This document shows positions 1 to 9,186 of a DNA stretch of 64,000 nt, one piece after another. Made by a program: the position numbers and the translations under genes. How positions within the stretch are numbered: the first letter of the stretch is position 1; the number at the start of each line of letters is the position of its first letter. Source of the DNA: an uncultured Jannaschia sp. (GTDB lineage: Bacteria; Pseudomonadota; Alphaproteobacteria; Rhodobacterales; Rhodobacteraceae); the NCBI GenBank assembly GCA_947494145.1, contig CANLTZ010000001.1, forward strand, positions 124,001 through 188,000. The letters run 5' to 3'. Below the pieces are notes generated by a model. That model searched no databases and was not told the origin of the DNA. It was given only the letters and a program-made list of their open reading frames with translations.

Positions 1-507
1 TTGCTGGCGGTGTTGGATCGGGCCTTTGGGGTCGTGTCCGGGTCTATGACCACGATCCATTGCTATACCGGTAGCCAGCCCACGGTCGACATGCCGCGCG
101 GCGATCTGGCCCGGTCGCGGGCGGCGGCCCTGTCCATGGTGCCCACGACGACCAGCGCGGGCCGCTTGGTGGATGAGGTGCTGCCCCACCTGGCGGGCCG
201 CGTCCCTTGTCAGTCGGTGCGGGTGCCCGTGGCTTCGGTTTCAGCGGTGGATTTGGTGTTTCAGCCGGGGCGTATTGCGAATGTGGATGCGGTCAACGGG
301 GCGCTGCGCGAGGCGGGCGGCGTGATCGGGGTGGAGGATATGCCCGTGGTGTCCTCAGACATGCGGGGGCGGGCGGAAAGCTTCATTCACATGCCACGGG
401 AAACCCGGATGGCGGGCGGCGGCTTGATCCGCGTGTTCGGCTGGTATGACAACGAATGGGGCTTTGCGAACCGGATGTTGGAGCTTGGGCGCCTGATGGT
501 GGCCTGA
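1..507 (+). CDS. GAPDH-family dehydrogenase, C-terminal part (5' end outside window)
   Basis: This is the last 168 residues of a glyceraldehyde-3-phosphate dehydrogenase family protein. The visible part begins just after the place where the catalytic Cys motif would lie. It contains the family segments SMTTIHCYTGSQPTVD, DLARSRAAALSMVPT, a VSAVDLV strand and the C-terminal WYDNEWGFANRM motif. The frame is open to the window edge, so the leading TTG is probably internal rather than a start. The enzyme oxidises glyceraldehyde-3-phosphate or a close relative such as erythrose-4-phosphate, and the fragment cannot separate these. It is convergent with the GH42 gene and belongs to another transcription unit. 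Confidence 0.85.
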   Translation: MLAVLDRAFGVVSGSMTTIHCYTGSQPTVDMPRGDLARSRAAALSMVPTTTSAGRLVDEVLPHLAGRVPCQSVRVPVASVSAVDLVFQPGRIANVDAVNGALREAGGVIGVEDMPVVSSDMRGRAESFIHMPRETRMAGGGLIRVFGWYDNEWGFANRMLELGRLMVA

Positions 508-524
508 GCTGCGCGGTCAGGCAT

Positions 525-574
525 GCGAGGGGCCAACCCCTCGCGCTCCCCGGAGTATTTTAGCCAGGATGAAG
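525..574 (-). repeat. Dispersed gene-end element, copy A (hairpin plus conserved tail)
   Basis: A perfect 8-bp hairpin (GCGAGGGG, loop CCAA, CCCCTCGC, 525-544) is followed by the tail GGAGTATTTTAGCCAGGATG (552-571). On the minus strand the tail supplies the last codons and the TAA stop of the GH42 gene, and the hairpin follows it. The same tail recurs at 5708, 14438, 14602, 28131 and 31811. It probably acts as a transcript end for both convergent genes; that role is inferred. Confidence 0.7.
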
Positions 575-2458
575 GGGCAGGCGCAGGAAATCGGCGGGGG
601 CGATTGTTTGGCCTTCAAACAAGGCGGGGGTGGCGGCGTAGTTGAAGACGAAGCGCTCGGAGCCCGTGTCGCGGATGCGCAGGCCCGGGGGCAGGTCGTG
701 GGTGTCGAGGCTCGCTTCGCGGGCCAGAGCGCCCAGGATGCGGCGGGCGGCGGCCGGGTCGGGCCACGTAGTGAGATGCAGGCGATTGTCGCTGTGGATG
801 AGGGCGGGGGTGCCGTCGGTGGTGGTCTCGATCACGCGGGCCCTGGTTTCGAGATGTTCTAGCCAAAGCGTGGCGTGGCCGCCACCGGTAAGGGGGCGGG
901 GCGCGTTCGGGGGGAAGGTTTCTTCCATGATTGACGTAGCGTCGAGGCCGGGGATATCGGGGCCTAGCGGGTCTTTGAAGCGGAGCGTGTCGGTCTTGAG
1001 GTCGGTGCGGGGGCCAGTGAGGACGAGACCATCGGCGACGGCGATGGCGGCGCGGAGGGGTGGGCTGAGCGTTAGGAGACCCGGGATGAGCGTCAGTTTG
1101 TAGCCCTCCAGGGTGGTGGCGTCGGGGGGCAGGATGTCGATGCTGAGGCCTAGGCTGCGCAGGGCGCGGTAGAGATTGAAGCAGAGCGCGAAATGGTCGA
1201 AGCCCGCGCCTTGGGGCTGCACCTCCCACGCCCATTGGGAGGTGTAGTCGAAGACGAGCGCCACGGGGGCTTGGGCGGCTTCAACGTCGGGGGTGTCGGC
1301 CAGGTCGCGGGCGACTTGGGCGGCCTCGGCATGGCCTTGGGCGGGCACGGAATCGGGGCGCAGCAGGCCTGCATGTTGTTGTTCCTGCGCGAAGGGGGCC
1401 TGGCGCCAGCGGAACCAGCAAACCGCTTCGGCGCCGTGGGCGAACGCCTCCCACGTCCAGAGGCGGACCATGCCGGGTAGGGGGGCAGGGTTCCAGGGGG
1501 CCCAGTTCACGGGACCGGGCTGTTGTTCCATGACCCACCAGCGGCCCCGCCCCACGGCGCGGTAAAGGTCATGGTGGAAGGCTTGGAAATCCGGGTCGCC
1601 CTGGCGCAAAAAAGCCTGCTTGTCGCCGCCGGGCACGCGGTCCAGCAGGAAGCCCATAGGATAGCTGTCCCAAGTGGCGATCTCCATATCCGCGCCGGTG
1701 GCGTAATGGTCGAATTCGGTGACGCGGCCCATGTAGTTGTGGCTGATCGGCGCGTCGGAATGGCGGCGGATGGCGTCGACCTGGGCGCGGTTCCAGCGCA
1801 CGACCTGATCGGAGGAAAAGCGGCGGAAGGCCAGGGCGTGGGCTGGGTTCGGCTCGGTCACCGTCAGGTTGGGCAGGTCGATCTGGTCGAAGTCGGAATA
1901 GTCCATGGACCAGAAGACGTTGCCCCAGGCAGAGTTCAGCGCCTCGGGCGTCTGGTAGCGGTGGCGCAGCCAGTCGCGGAAGGCGTCGCGGGCGGATTCG
2001 GAATAGCTGAGCACCGTGTCGTGGCAGCCATATTCGTTGTCGGTCTGCCAGGCTGAGACGCGGTCGGCATAGCGTTCGGCCATGAGGCCCGCCATGCGCG
2101 CGGCCTCATCGCGATAAGCTTCGTGGCTGAAGCAGTAATGCCGGCGGGAGCCGAAGCCGCGGGAATGTCCCGTCGCGTCCACGGCCAGCATGTCGGGCCA
2201 TTTGTCCAGCATCCAACGCGGCGGCGTGGCCGAGGGCGTGCCCATGACGATCTGAAGGCCCGCGCCGGTCAGGATATCGACAGCGCGGTCGAGCCAGCCC
2301 CAGTCAAGCTGACGCGGGGCGGGTTCAATCCGGGACCAGGCGAATTCGCCGATGCGGACCCAGGTCAGGCCCAGTTCGACCATGCGGCGCGCATCGTCGG
2401 GCCAGATATCTTCCGGCCAGTGTTCGGGGTAGTAGCAGGTGCCCAGCGTACGCTTCAC
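560..2458 (-). CDS. Beta-galactosidase, glycoside hydrolase family 42
   Basis: A 632-residue cytoplasmic glycosidase predicted to release galactose from beta-galactosides. The N-terminal TIM barrel starts with GTCYYPEHW, typical of GH42. The acid/base Glu is visible in TDNEYG (about E142) and the nucleophile Glu in WWVMEQQPG (about E311). A trimerisation-like domain and a small C-terminal domain follow, and the length fits the family. The start chosen is GTG at 2458, which overlaps the stop of the upstream lactonase gene as GTGA. A longer reading to 2797 would run antiparallel-frame through that gene and is not credible. It is the last gene of the galactoside operon. No signal peptide is seen, so its substrates must be imported first. 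Confidence 0.93.
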   Translation of the reverse strand: MKRTLGTCYYPEHWPEDIWPDDARRMVELGLTWVRIGEFAWSRIEPAPRQLDWGWLDRAVDILTGAGLQIVMGTPSATPPRWMLDKWPDMLAVDATGHSRGFGSRRHYCFSHEAYRDEAARMAGLMAERYADRVSAWQTDNEYGCHDTVLSYSESARDAFRDWLRHRYQTPEALNSAWGNVFWSMDYSDFDQIDLPNLTVTEPNPAHALAFRRFSSDQVVRWNRAQVDAIRRHSDAPISHNYMGRVTEFDHYATGADMEIATWDSYPMGFLLDRVPGGDKQAFLRQGDPDFQAFHHDLYRAVGRGRWWVMEQQPGPVNWAPWNPAPLPGMVRLWTWEAFAHGAEAVCWFRWRQAPFAQEQQHAGLLRPDSVPAQGHAEAAQVARDLADTPDVEAAQAPVALVFDYTSQWAWEVQPQGAGFDHFALCFNLYRALRSLGLSIDILPPDATTLEGYKLTLIPGLLTLSPPLRAAIAVADGLVLTGPRTDLKTDTLRFKDPLGPDIPGLDATSIMEETFPPNAPRPLTGGGHATLWLEHLETRARVIETTTDGTPALIHSDNRLHLTTWPDPAAARRILGALAREASLDTHDLPPGLRIRDTGSERFVFNYAATPALFEGQTIAPADFLRLPLHPG

Positions 2459-3318
2459 AGCACGACCTTGTGTTCGGCTTGGCCGCGCTGGGCCATGTCG
2501 GCCACCCAGGTTCGACCGGCGCCGGGCTGATGGGGCAGCGCATTGTCGGGCAGACCTTGCAGGGCGGAGGTCACGTGGAGTTGGCGAAGCTCTGGCCCGC
2601 CGAAAGCGGGGCAGGTGGTCTGTGCTGCGCCGCAATGGACGGCGTCGCGAAAACGACCATCGGGGCCGTGGCAGGCCACGCGGCCCGCGCCCCATTGGGC
2701 CACCCAGACATTGCCGTCGGCATCGCAGACAGCGCCGTCGGGGGCGAGGCCGACATTGGAATAGTTCACGAAGATCTCGGGCTTGCCGGACGGCCAACCA
2801 GCGCGGTCGATATGCTGTTTCCAGATGGCACCCTTGGCGGTGTCGGCGAAATAGGCGGTGTCACCGGCGGGCGAAAAGCAGATGGAATTGGGGATGGTCA
2901 TGGCTTCGTAAAGCTTGCGGACCTCGCCCCGGAAATAGCGATAGATACCGCCCGCCTCGGGCTCGGCCTGCTTGCCCATGGTGCCGACCCAGAAGCCACC
3001 CAGCGGATCCGCGCGGCCATCGTTGGAACGGTTGGCGGGTGTGTCGGCTTCCAGATCGATGAGCTTTTCGCGCGTGCTGGTGGGGACGTCGAAGCGCCAG
3101 AAGGCGGTTTCCCCGGCCACCAGCAGGGTGTCGCGGTCGACCCAACCGGCGGCGCTGACCATCTCTTCCCATTCCCAATGAATGGGGGTGTCGCCTTCGC
3201 GGCTGAGCAGGTGGCGGCGCAGAATGTCGAACCAGAAAAGCTGCTTGCGCTCTGGGTGCCAAAGGGGGCCTTCGCCCAACTGACAGGCGCGATCATCATA
3301 CAATCGGGCATGGGTCAT
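2455..3318 (-). CDS. SMP-30/gluconolactonase family sugar lactonase
   Basis: A 287-residue six-bladed beta-propeller lactonase of the SMP-30/regucalcin family. It hydrolyses aldonolactones in a metal-dependent way. The first metal-binding Glu is in [10 protein letters not shown] (about E16), the Asn/Asp region is [18 protein letters not shown], and a further Asp lies in [13 protein letters not shown]. Next to KDGal kinase and KDPGal aldolase genes, its likely substrate is galactono-lactone made by a galactose 1-dehydrogenase. L-arabinonolactone cannot be excluded. The start overlaps the aldolase stop (ATGA), so the two are translationally coupled. Confidence 0.88.
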   Translation of the reverse strand: MTHARLYDDRACQLGEGPLWHPERKQLFWFDILRRHLLSREGDTPIHWEWEEMVSAAGWVDRDTLLVAGETAFWRFDVPTSTREKLIDLEADTPANRSNDGRADPLGGFWVGTMGKQAEPEAGGIYRYFRGEVRKLYEAMTIPNSICFSPAGDTAYFADTAKGAIWKQHIDRAGWPSGKPEIFVNYSNVGLAPDGAVCDADGNVWVAQWGAGRVACHGPDGRFRDAVHCGAAQTTCPAFGGPELRQLHVTSALQGLPDNALPHQPGAGRTWVADMAQRGQAEHKVVL

Positions 3319-3935
3319 GCGATGCGACCTTGGCCTGCGGCTTGGTCGAAGGCATCGACGATGTGACGCGCGCGCTGGGCGATCTGGTCAATGGCAAGGC
3401 CCGGGGTGTAGAGCGCGGTGCCCAGCCCGAAACCATCGGCGCCCGCGGTCAGCCAGTCGGCGAAGTTCGCGGGCCCCGCGCCGCCCACGGCATAGACTTG
3501 AGCGGTGCCCGGCAAGATGGCGCGCATGGCCTGGAGGCCGGAGGGGCCCGCCATGGCGCCGGGGAAAAGCTTCAGCCCCGTGGCCCCGGCGCGCAAGGCG
3601 GCGAAGGCTTCGGTGGGGGTAAAGATGCCCGGCCAGCTTTCGAGCCCCATTTCCACCGTCTTGCCAATGACCTCTGGGTCCATGTTGGGGGAAACGACGA
3701 TGCGGCCCCCGGCCTCGGCCACGGCTTGAACTTCGGCCACTGTCAGCACCGTGCCCGCGCCGATGGTGGCGTGGTCGCCGCAGGTTTTGACCATGGCGGA
3801 GATGGATTTCAGCGGCTCGGGTGAGTTGAGCGGGACTTCGATGGTGGTGATGCCCGCGGAGATGAGCGCCTCGGCGGCGGGGGCGGCATCGTCGGGGGTG
3901 ATGCCGCGCAGAATGGCGATGAGGGGGCGGGTCAT
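3315..3935 (-). CDS. dgoA: 2-dehydro-3-deoxy-6-phosphogalactonate (KDPGal) aldolase
   Basis: A 206-residue class I aldolase of the KDPG/KDPGal family, the usual length. It cleaves KDPGal to pyruvate and glyceraldehyde-3-phosphate. The Schiff-base Lys is in GLKLFPG (about K122), the family Glu is in TIEVPLNS (about E33), and GAGTVL and the phosphate-binding GGAGPANF segment are present. Replacement of the usual KDPG-type loop together with the adjacent kinase favours the galactonate rather than the gluconate branch. Start ATG at 3935 overlaps the kinase stop (ATGA). A longer frame to 4085 lacks support. Confidence 0.93.
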   Translation of the reverse strand: MTRPLIAILRGITPDDAAPAAEALISAGITTIEVPLNSPEPLKSISAMVKTCGDHATIGAGTVLTVAEVQAVAEAGGRIVVSPNMDPEVIGKTVEMGLESWPGIFTPTEAFAALRAGATGLKLFPGAMAGPSGLQAMRAILPGTAQVYAVGGAGPANFADWLTAGADGFGLGTALYTPGLAIDQIAQRARHIVDAFDQAAGQGRIA

Positions 3936-4810
3936 GTCATGTCCTTGGCGGCGGCCAGACCGGCAAGGGTCATGGCGTCGGCGGGAAGAATGCGGGGCGA
4001 AAGGCCTTGTGATTTCAGTGCGGTGACATAGGCCGCCGTCGTCGTCTCGGACCCCGTGACGACGACGTCGCGACCCAGCCACCACGGTTTGGTGGCGGCC
4101 AGTTCCGCGCCGATCAAGAGGCCCGACAGGATGGCGCGCGCGGTGGCGGGTTCCTGCCCGAGCAGAAGATCAGCGGCGCGCAATTCAAAGAGCCGGGCGG
4201 TGAGGGTTTCTGGGCGGGACAGGGCGTCGGAGACGGCTTCGAGGAAGGGACCCTCGGCCCAATCGCTACCGGTAAGCGAATGGCGAAGAACGGTTTGGGA
4301 ACAGATGGTTGCAAATAGCTCACCAGTCATGGCGGTGCGGAAGCTGACCACCTCGCCCGCGCTGATATGGGCCCATTTGGTATGGGTGCCCGGCAGGCAG
4401 GCAATGCCGTCAAAGTCCTTGATTTCACTTATGATCCCGGCGATTTGCGTTTCCTCGCCCCGCATGACGTCCGGGTGGGGTTTCAACTGGCGCAGGCCGG
4501 GCACGATGCGGATATTGAGCCGCCTATCCGACGTCTCGACCGGCACGAGGCCCACAGGTGGCGGGCAGGGCACGGTGTGGTAGGGCGCCTCGGCCCAGCC
4601 CTGGCGGGCGCCGACCATGCCGCAGCAGAGAATTTCGGTTTTGTCCGTCAACCAATCGTCGATGAGGGCGATGAGCGCCGGCTCAAACGCGTCGCGGGCC
4701 AAGCCGTTCATGCCATCGCCGCTTTGGCGGGTATCAACGGGCGCGCGGCCCTCCATCAAGGTGGCGCGGAGCGTGGTTGTGCCCCAATCGACGGCGATCC
4801 AGCGAGCCAT
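3932..4810 (-). CDS. dgoK: 2-dehydro-3-deoxygalactonokinase
   Basis: A 292-residue sugar acid kinase of the DgoK family that phosphorylates 2-dehydro-3-deoxygalactonate at C6. The N-terminal [10 protein letters not shown] matches the phosphate-1 loop of the actin-like kinase fold. Other DgoK-typical segments are [18 protein letters not shown] and PGTHTKWA. It sits between the SDR dehydrogenase (1-nt gap) and the KDPGal aldolase (ATGA overlap). With them it forms the lower part of a De Ley-Doudoroff galactose pathway. Confidence 0.93.
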   Translation of the reverse strand: MARWIAVDWGTTTLRATLMEGRAPVDTRQSGDGMNGLARDAFEPALIALIDDWLTDKTEILCCGMVGARQGWAEAPYHTVPCPPPVGLVPVETSDRRLNIRIVPGLRQLKPHPDVMRGEETQIAGIISEIKDFDGIACLPGTHTKWAHISAGEVVSFRTAMTGELFATICSQTVLRHSLTGSDWAEGPFLEAVSDALSRPETLTARLFELRAADLLLGQEPATARAILSGLLIGAELAATKPWWLGRDVVVTGSETTTAAYVTALKSQGLSPRILPADAMTLAGLAAAKDMT

Positions 4811-4811
4811 G

Positions 4812-5597
4812 TCAGCCGGTCACCACGACGCCGCCATCCACGACCATGGCCTGGCCGGTCATCATCCGGCTGGCCTCGGACGCGAGGAAAAGCGTGGGGT
4901 TTACGATGTCGTCGGGTGTCAGATGTTCCTTGAGGCATTGCCGGTCCAGATGGGCGGCAAGGCTGTCTGGGTCGGCCCATTTGTTCAGTTGCTTCTGGGT
5001 CAGCACCCAGCCCGGGGCCAGGCAGTTGAGGCGGATATTGTCGGGCCCGAATTCCCGGGCCAGCGAGCGGGTCATGCCGTTGATGGCGGAATTGGACGCG
5101 GTGTAGAGCGCGTAGCCCGCATTGCCCATCATGTAGGAGATGGAACTGAAATTGACGATATGGCCGTAGCCTACAGATTTCATTGTGCGAATGGCGTGCT
5201 GGCAGGCAAAGAAATAAGCTTTGAAGTTGATCGAGGTGGACCAGTCGTAAAACGCCTCATCCACGTCGAGCGAGGCGTGCCGCTGGTCGTTGGCGGCATT
5301 GTTGACGAGGCGGGTGATGGGGCCATGGGTGGTGGAGGCCAGATCCATGGCGGCGCGGAGTTGCGTGATGTCGGTGATGTCGCCCTGGATGAAAAGCGGC
5401 GTGTTTCCGGTGGCGTCAGCCATGTCAGCCACAAAGGCAGACGCGTCGGAGCGGCCGATGAAGGCCACCTTCGCGCCCTGGTGCAGGAAGCCTTCGGTGA
5501 GGTTCGCCCCGATGCCCGAGCCGCCGCCGGTGATGAAGACGGAGGCGTCTTTCAGATCGGGATAATTTGGGGCGGTCATGGTGTGAGGCTCCGTCAT
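4812..5597 (-). CDS. Short-chain aldose 1-dehydrogenase (probable galactose dehydrogenase), catalytic Lys replaced by Asn
   Basis: A 261-residue classical SDR with TGGGSGIG at the nucleotide-binding turn and NNAAND after strand 4. The overall pattern (YPDLK start, NDQRH, QCLKEHL) resembles bacterial D-xylose/aldose 1-dehydrogenases such as Caulobacter XylB. The operon context points to oxidation of galactose to its lactone. Ser152 and Tyr165 are spaced as usual, but the YxxxK motif reads YTASN, so Asn169 stands where the catalytic Lys should be. Two in-frame starts exist, 5597 and 5579 (MTAPNY); the second gives a more typical N-terminus. The gene is 1 nt from dgoK. Confidence 0.85.
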   Translation of the reverse strand: MTEPHTMTAPNYPDLKDASVFITGGGSGIGANLTEGFLHQGAKVAFIGRSDASAFVADMADATGNTPLFIQGDITDITQLRAAMDLASTTHGPITRLVNNAANDQRHASLDVDEAFYDWSTSINFKAYFFACQHAIRTMKSVGYGHIVNFSSISYMMGNAGYALYTASNSAINGMTRSLAREFGPDNIRLNCLAPGWVLTQKQLNKWADPDSLAAHLDRQCLKEHLTPDDIVNPTLFLASEASRMMTGQAMVVDGGVVVTG

Positions 5598-5684
5598 GTC
5601 GTGTGCATATCTTTCGTATGCTTGGGGGGTGCTGTTTGGGCGCTGTGTAAGGGTCGCGTGGGTCTGCGGGTGGATGGGGCGGGC

Positions 5685-5734
5685 GTGAGGGGCCAGCCCC
5701 TCACACTCCCCGGAGTATTTTCACCAGGATGAAG
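5685..5734 (-). repeat. Dispersed gene-end element, copy B (hairpin plus conserved tail)
   Basis: A perfect 8-bp hairpin GTGAGGGG/CCCCTCAC (5685-5704, loop CCAG) is followed by GGAGTATTTTCACCAGGATG (5712-5731). On the minus strand it lies 5 nt beyond the TGA stop of the GH36 gene. The order is the same as in copy A: stop, conserved tail, hairpin. It sits inside the galactoside operon, so if it stops or trims transcripts it would change the ratio of the genes on either side. Confidence 0.7.
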
Positions 5735-5739
5735 GGGCA

Positions 5740-7887
5740 TCAGAGCCGGGTTCCTTCGATCACCCACATGGTTTCTGGGTAGGTCCAGGGCAGGGTCACG
5801 CCGTGATGCATCAGATAGGTGCCCGACACTTCGATGGGTTGGTCCTTGAGGACGGGACGGCCGCGGCTGAGCGCCGGGGCGGTGCCGCGGTTGATCAGGT
5901 CGATGCGGTATGTGGTATCCGGCTCCAGCGCGGTGAGGCGCAGAGGGCGTGGCGCGATCTGGGTGCTGGTGGTGGCCTTGCCTGCGAAGACCACGAAGCG
6001 GGCGCCGTCGCGGTGCTGGTGTTGTTCGGCCAGGATGGCGGGGTCGGGGCTGTCGAGGCGGTGGATATCGGCCAGGGTCAGCCATTGGCGGTTGTGCTTC
6101 CACCAGGCGGTGACCTCGGTGAGGACGACGGCTTCGTGGTCATCGAGTTCGCGGGGATCCATTTCGAACCCCATGTGGCGCTGGGCGGCGACCCAGGCGC
6201 GGAAGGAGATGTCGAGGATGCGGCCGGAGGTGTGGCAGCGGCGGGGCCCCACATGGGAACCGGTGACGGCCATGGGCAGGAAAAGCGCCGCATCGTGCTG
6301 GATGCGCAGCCGTTCGAGCGCGTCGTTGCTGTCGGACAGCCAAACGCGCTGGGTGCGCTTGAGGATGCCGAAATCGATGCGGCCTCCTCCGCTGGCGCAA
6401 CTTTCGATTTCCACGCGGGGAAAATCGGCGCGGAGCCGGTCGATCAGCGCATAGGAGCCGCGGGTCTGGTCGGCGTCGGGCATGGGCAGGACGCGGTTAT
6501 GGTCCCATTTGATGTAGTCGACTTCGTGGCGCGACAGGATGGCGGCCATGCGGTCGTAGATGAAGTCGCGCACCTCGGGCAGGCCCATGTTGAGCGCCTT
6601 CTGCTGGCGGCCCAGCGTCTGGTCTTCGGAGCCCAGGGCCCAGTCTGGATGGGCGCGGTGGATGTCGCTATCGGGGTTGATCATCTCTGGCTCGAACCAG
6701 ATGCCGAAGGACATGCCCAGATCGTGGACATGGTCGATCAGGGGGTGGAGGCCTTCGGGGTATTTGCGGGGGTCGACTTCCCAATCGGAGAGTGAGCGGG
6801 TGTCGTCGTCGCGCTGACCGAACCAGCCATCATCGAGGACGAAGCGTTCTGCGCCCAGCTTGGCGGCCCGAGTGGCGATGTCTTGTAGGACCGGGATCTT
6901 GTGGTCGAAATAGACAGCCTCCCAGCAATTGTAATGCACCGGGCGGAGTGCGCTGGGTTTGGGCCAGGTGACGATGCGGTCGCGCACATGGCGTTGGAAG
7001 GCCACGGCGCAGCCATTGAGACCGTAGCCGGAATAGGTGGCGTAGAGCGTGGCGCTTTCAAACCGGGTGCCGGGTTTGGTTTCCATGCGCGAGGCGTGGC
7101 CCCATTGGATCTGGCGGCGCCCATCGGGCAGTTCTTCGGCAATCATACGGTGGCCGCCGGACCAACCGTAATGGAAGCCGTAGGCCTCGCCTTGGGTATT
7201 GGTGGCGCCGAAACAGGGGATGATCAGGCCGGGGAAGTGTTCATGCCCCGTGCGCCCGGTGCGGTTTTCGCGGTAGCGGATGCCGGGCGACCAGGCGGTG
7301 CGGTTGAGCTGGAATTCGCCACACCAGCGGCCCGAGACGTCGATCATCTCGGCCGATTGCTGGGGCGCGGGCAGGACGGGGGCGGCCAGCCAGTGCAGGT
7401 GGACGGGGTTGTTGGCGGTCAACATCGTCTTGGCGGTGATGATCCGGGTGGATGGGTCGGGCGCAAACAGGAATTGCAGCGTCAGACCTGCGGCGTGATC
7501 GGCATAGGTGAGGGTCAGGCCGTCGCTGTCATCGGCGTCCACGTAGTGAAACTTGGGCAGAAGCGGCGCGCCACCATGGTCGCGCAGGATGAGGCCGGGC
7601 TGGCCGGGAAAGCTGCGGCTGGCCTCGGGGCAGAGCGACAGATCGGGGTTTTCATCGAGCATACCGCCGGTGACGTCGATGGCATGGGCCGCGGCGAGGG
7701 TTTCCAGCGGCGCGTCATCGGGCAGCGGTGCGCCCCAATAGATGACTTGGGGCAGGCGGTCATGCGTGGCCGCCAGCACCATGGTCTGGCGTGGGCCGGT
7801 ATCGGGGTGGTGGTCGTCCAGCCGCCACGTGCGGATTGGCGCGGCGGCCTGGATGTTGGCCTCTAGGGGCAGGGCGGTTGCGGTCAT
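5740..7887 (-). CDS. Alpha-galactosidase, glycoside hydrolase family 36
   Basis: A 715-residue GH36 enzyme of standard length that cleaves terminal alpha-galactosyl residues (melibiose, raffinose, galactosylglycerol types). It has an N-terminal beta-supersandwich, a TIM barrel with LDDGWFG (about D352/D353), the nucleophile Asp in YIKWDHNR (about D462), the acid/base Asp in LSDSND (about D522), and a C-terminal beta domain. No signal peptide is seen, so it acts in the cytoplasm on imported galactosides. It lies between the ABC permease and the SDR gene. The 5' side carries an 82-bp spacer with a REP-like repeat. Confidence 0.94.
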   Translation of the reverse strand: MTATALPLEANIQAAAPIRTWRLDDHHPDTGPRQTMVLAATHDRLPQVIYWGAPLPDDAPLETLAAAHAIDVTGGMLDENPDLSLCPEASRSFPGQPGLILRDHGGAPLLPKFHYVDADDSDGLTLTYADHAAGLTLQFLFAPDPSTRIITAKTMLTANNPVHLHWLAAPVLPAPQQSAEMIDVSGRWCGEFQLNRTAWSPGIRYRENRTGRTGHEHFPGLIIPCFGATNTQGEAYGFHYGWSGGHRMIAEELPDGRRQIQWGHASRMETKPGTRFESATLYATYSGYGLNGCAVAFQRHVRDRIVTWPKPSALRPVHYNCWEAVYFDHKIPVLQDIATRAAKLGAERFVLDDGWFGQRDDDTRSLSDWEVDPRKYPEGLHPLIDHVHDLGMSFGIWFEPEMINPDSDIHRAHPDWALGSEDQTLGRQQKALNMGLPEVRDFIYDRMAAILSRHEVDYIKWDHNRVLPMPDADQTRGSYALIDRLRADFPRVEIESCASGGGRIDFGILKRTQRVWLSDSNDALERLRIQHDAALFLPMAVTGSHVGPRRCHTSGRILDISFRAWVAAQRHMGFEMDPRELDDHEAVVLTEVTAWWKHNRQWLTLADIHRLDSPDPAILAEQHQHRDGARFVVFAGKATTSTQIAPRPLRLTALEPDTTYRIDLINRGTAPALSRGRPVLKDQPIEVSGTYLMHHGVTLPWTYPETMWVIEGTRL

Positions 7888-7895
7888 GGCGCGGC

Positions 7896-7932
7896 CATGG
7901 CGGGGCTGAAGCCCTTTGATTCCATGCCTGAG
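7896..7932 (-). repeat. REP-like repeat, degenerate copy 1
   Basis: On the minus strand this stretch reads GGCATGGAATCAAAGGGCTT followed by CAGCCCCGCCATG. It matches the minus-strand reading of 22011-22050 (GGCATGGCATCAAGGGGCTT) and resembles 38779-38819. It lies between the GH36 and permease genes. Its own stem is weak, so it is probably a decayed copy. Confidence 0.5.
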
Positions 7933-7969
7933 CGGCGTAGGCCGTTGGATTGGTCGAGGGGCAGCATTC

Positions 7970-8818
7970 CTACTTGACCGCGCCCAGGGTGAGGCCCGCG
8001 ATGAAGTGCTTCTGCATCAGGAAGAACATAGCTACGGGCGGCAGGGCGGCAACGATGCTGCCCGCGCTCATCAGGTGATAGGCCGCGCGGAATTCGGAAT
8101 TGAATGACGTGATGCCCGCCGTCACGGGTTGGCTGTCTGGGCCTTGGGTCAGGACGATGGCCCAGAAATAATCGTTCCAGATGAAGGTGAAGACCAGCAC
8201 AGCCAGGGCCGCGATGGCCGGTTTCATCAGGGGCAAGACGACGAAGACGAAGATGCGCCATTCGGCGACGCCTTCGACCCGGGCGGCCTCGATCAGTGGG
8301 AAGGGCAGCGCACGGATGAAGTTACGCATGAAGAGCGTGCAGAATCCCGTCTGGAACGCGATGTGGAACAGCACCAGCCCCGTCTTGGTGTCGTAAAGGT
8401 TCAGCGTCAGCGTCAGGTCGCGCACCGGCACCATCAGGATTTGGAAGGGCACGAAGTTGCCCGCGATGAACATGAAGAAGATCAGCAGATTGCCGCGGAA
8501 CTTGTAGATGCCCAAGGCAAAGCCGGTCATGCAGCTTAGCGCGATGGTGCCGATGACGGTGGGCACCGTGATCAACAGGGAGTTGAGCAGGTAGCGCGGC
8601 ATGTCGCTGTCGAAGAAGACGCGGCCGTAATTGGTGAAGCCTTCGAAGCTGGAAGGCACGCCCCAGTAATTGCCGTTGGTGAAATCGGCATCGGGTTTGA
8701 TCGAGAAGACCATCACCGCGATGAGTGGCGCGAGCCAGACGATAAGGGCGACCGGCAAAAGCGACTGATAGGTCAGTTGCCATTGGCGAGAGGTCTGCTG
8801 GATAGGGGTTGGGAACAT
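7970..8818 (-). CDS. Sugar ABC transporter permease, MalG/UgpE type
   Basis: A 282-residue inner-membrane permease with six predicted hydrophobic helices. The cytoplasmic EAA loop, EAARVEGVAEWRIF, contacts the ATPase. It belongs to the carbohydrate CUT1 class, and pairs with the MalF-type permease at 9503, the binding protein at 11184 and the ATPase at 13355. The start codon shares one base with the stop of the YjbR gene (TAATG). The transported sugar is inferred to be a galactoside from the GH36 and GH42 genes downstream. Confidence 0.92.
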   Translation of the reverse strand: MFPTPIQQTSRQWQLTYQSLLPVALIVWLAPLIAVMVFSIKPDADFTNGNYWGVPSSFEGFTNYGRVFFDSDMPRYLLNSLLITVPTVIGTIALSCMTGFALGIYKFRGNLLIFFMFIAGNFVPFQILMVPVRDLTLTLNLYDTKTGLVLFHIAFQTGFCTLFMRNFIRALPFPLIEAARVEGVAEWRIFVFVVLPLMKPAIAALAVLVFTFIWNDYFWAIVLTQGPDSQPVTAGITSFNSEFRAAYHLMSAGSIVAALPPVAMFFLMQKHFIAGLTLGAVK

Positions 8819-9186
8819 TACTCGGCCTCCGGGACAGGCGGGAGCGTCGCTTGCAGCTTCTTGGTCAGCGTGCCGCGGATGGTGGTGTAGCTGACGGCGA
8901 TGCGGTGGGCGGCTTCGCCTTCCTCCAGGTCGGGAAGGGACAGGGCCACCCAGGCCCCACGGAAATAGGCGGGCTTGGAGGCCGCGCCTGTGTCGATGAG
9001 CATTTGGGCCGTCTCATTGTCGGTGACGCGGACGACGGCTTGGTCCGTGTTCTGGTCCCGCGTGTCGACATGGCCGAAACAGGCGAACATCTTGCCGCCG
9101 ATCTTCCAGGCGTCCAGTTCGCCGGGGCCGGAGAGGACCGCGCCGGGTTGGGTGGCGCAGAGGGCGTCGAATTCGGCGCGGGTCAT
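8818..9186 (-). CDS. MmcQ/YjbR family (DUF419-like) small protein
   Basis: A 122-residue soluble protein matching the MmcQ/YjbR (CyaY-like, DNA-binding fold) family by its layout: an N-terminal helix with FDALCATQPGA, a central beta region GKMFACFG, and late LIDTGAASKPAYFRGAWVAL. The biochemical function of the family is not settled. It overlaps both neighbours by 1-4 nt (TAATG and ATGA), so it is translated as part of the ABC operon although it is not a transport component. Confidence 0.72.
   Translation of the reverse strand: MTRAEFDALCATQPGAVLSGPGELDAWKIGGKMFACFGHVDTRDQNTDQAVVRVTDNETAQMLIDTGAASKPAYFRGAWVALSLPDLEEGEAAHRIAVSYTTIRGTLTKKLQATLPPVPEAE

Noticed and set aside
2459-2797. Upstream extension of the GH42 frame giving a 745-residue protein
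   Set aside because: The added residues are Arg/Pro-rich and lie over the lactonase gene in another frame. The GTGA overlap at 2458 and the family start sequence fix the true start.
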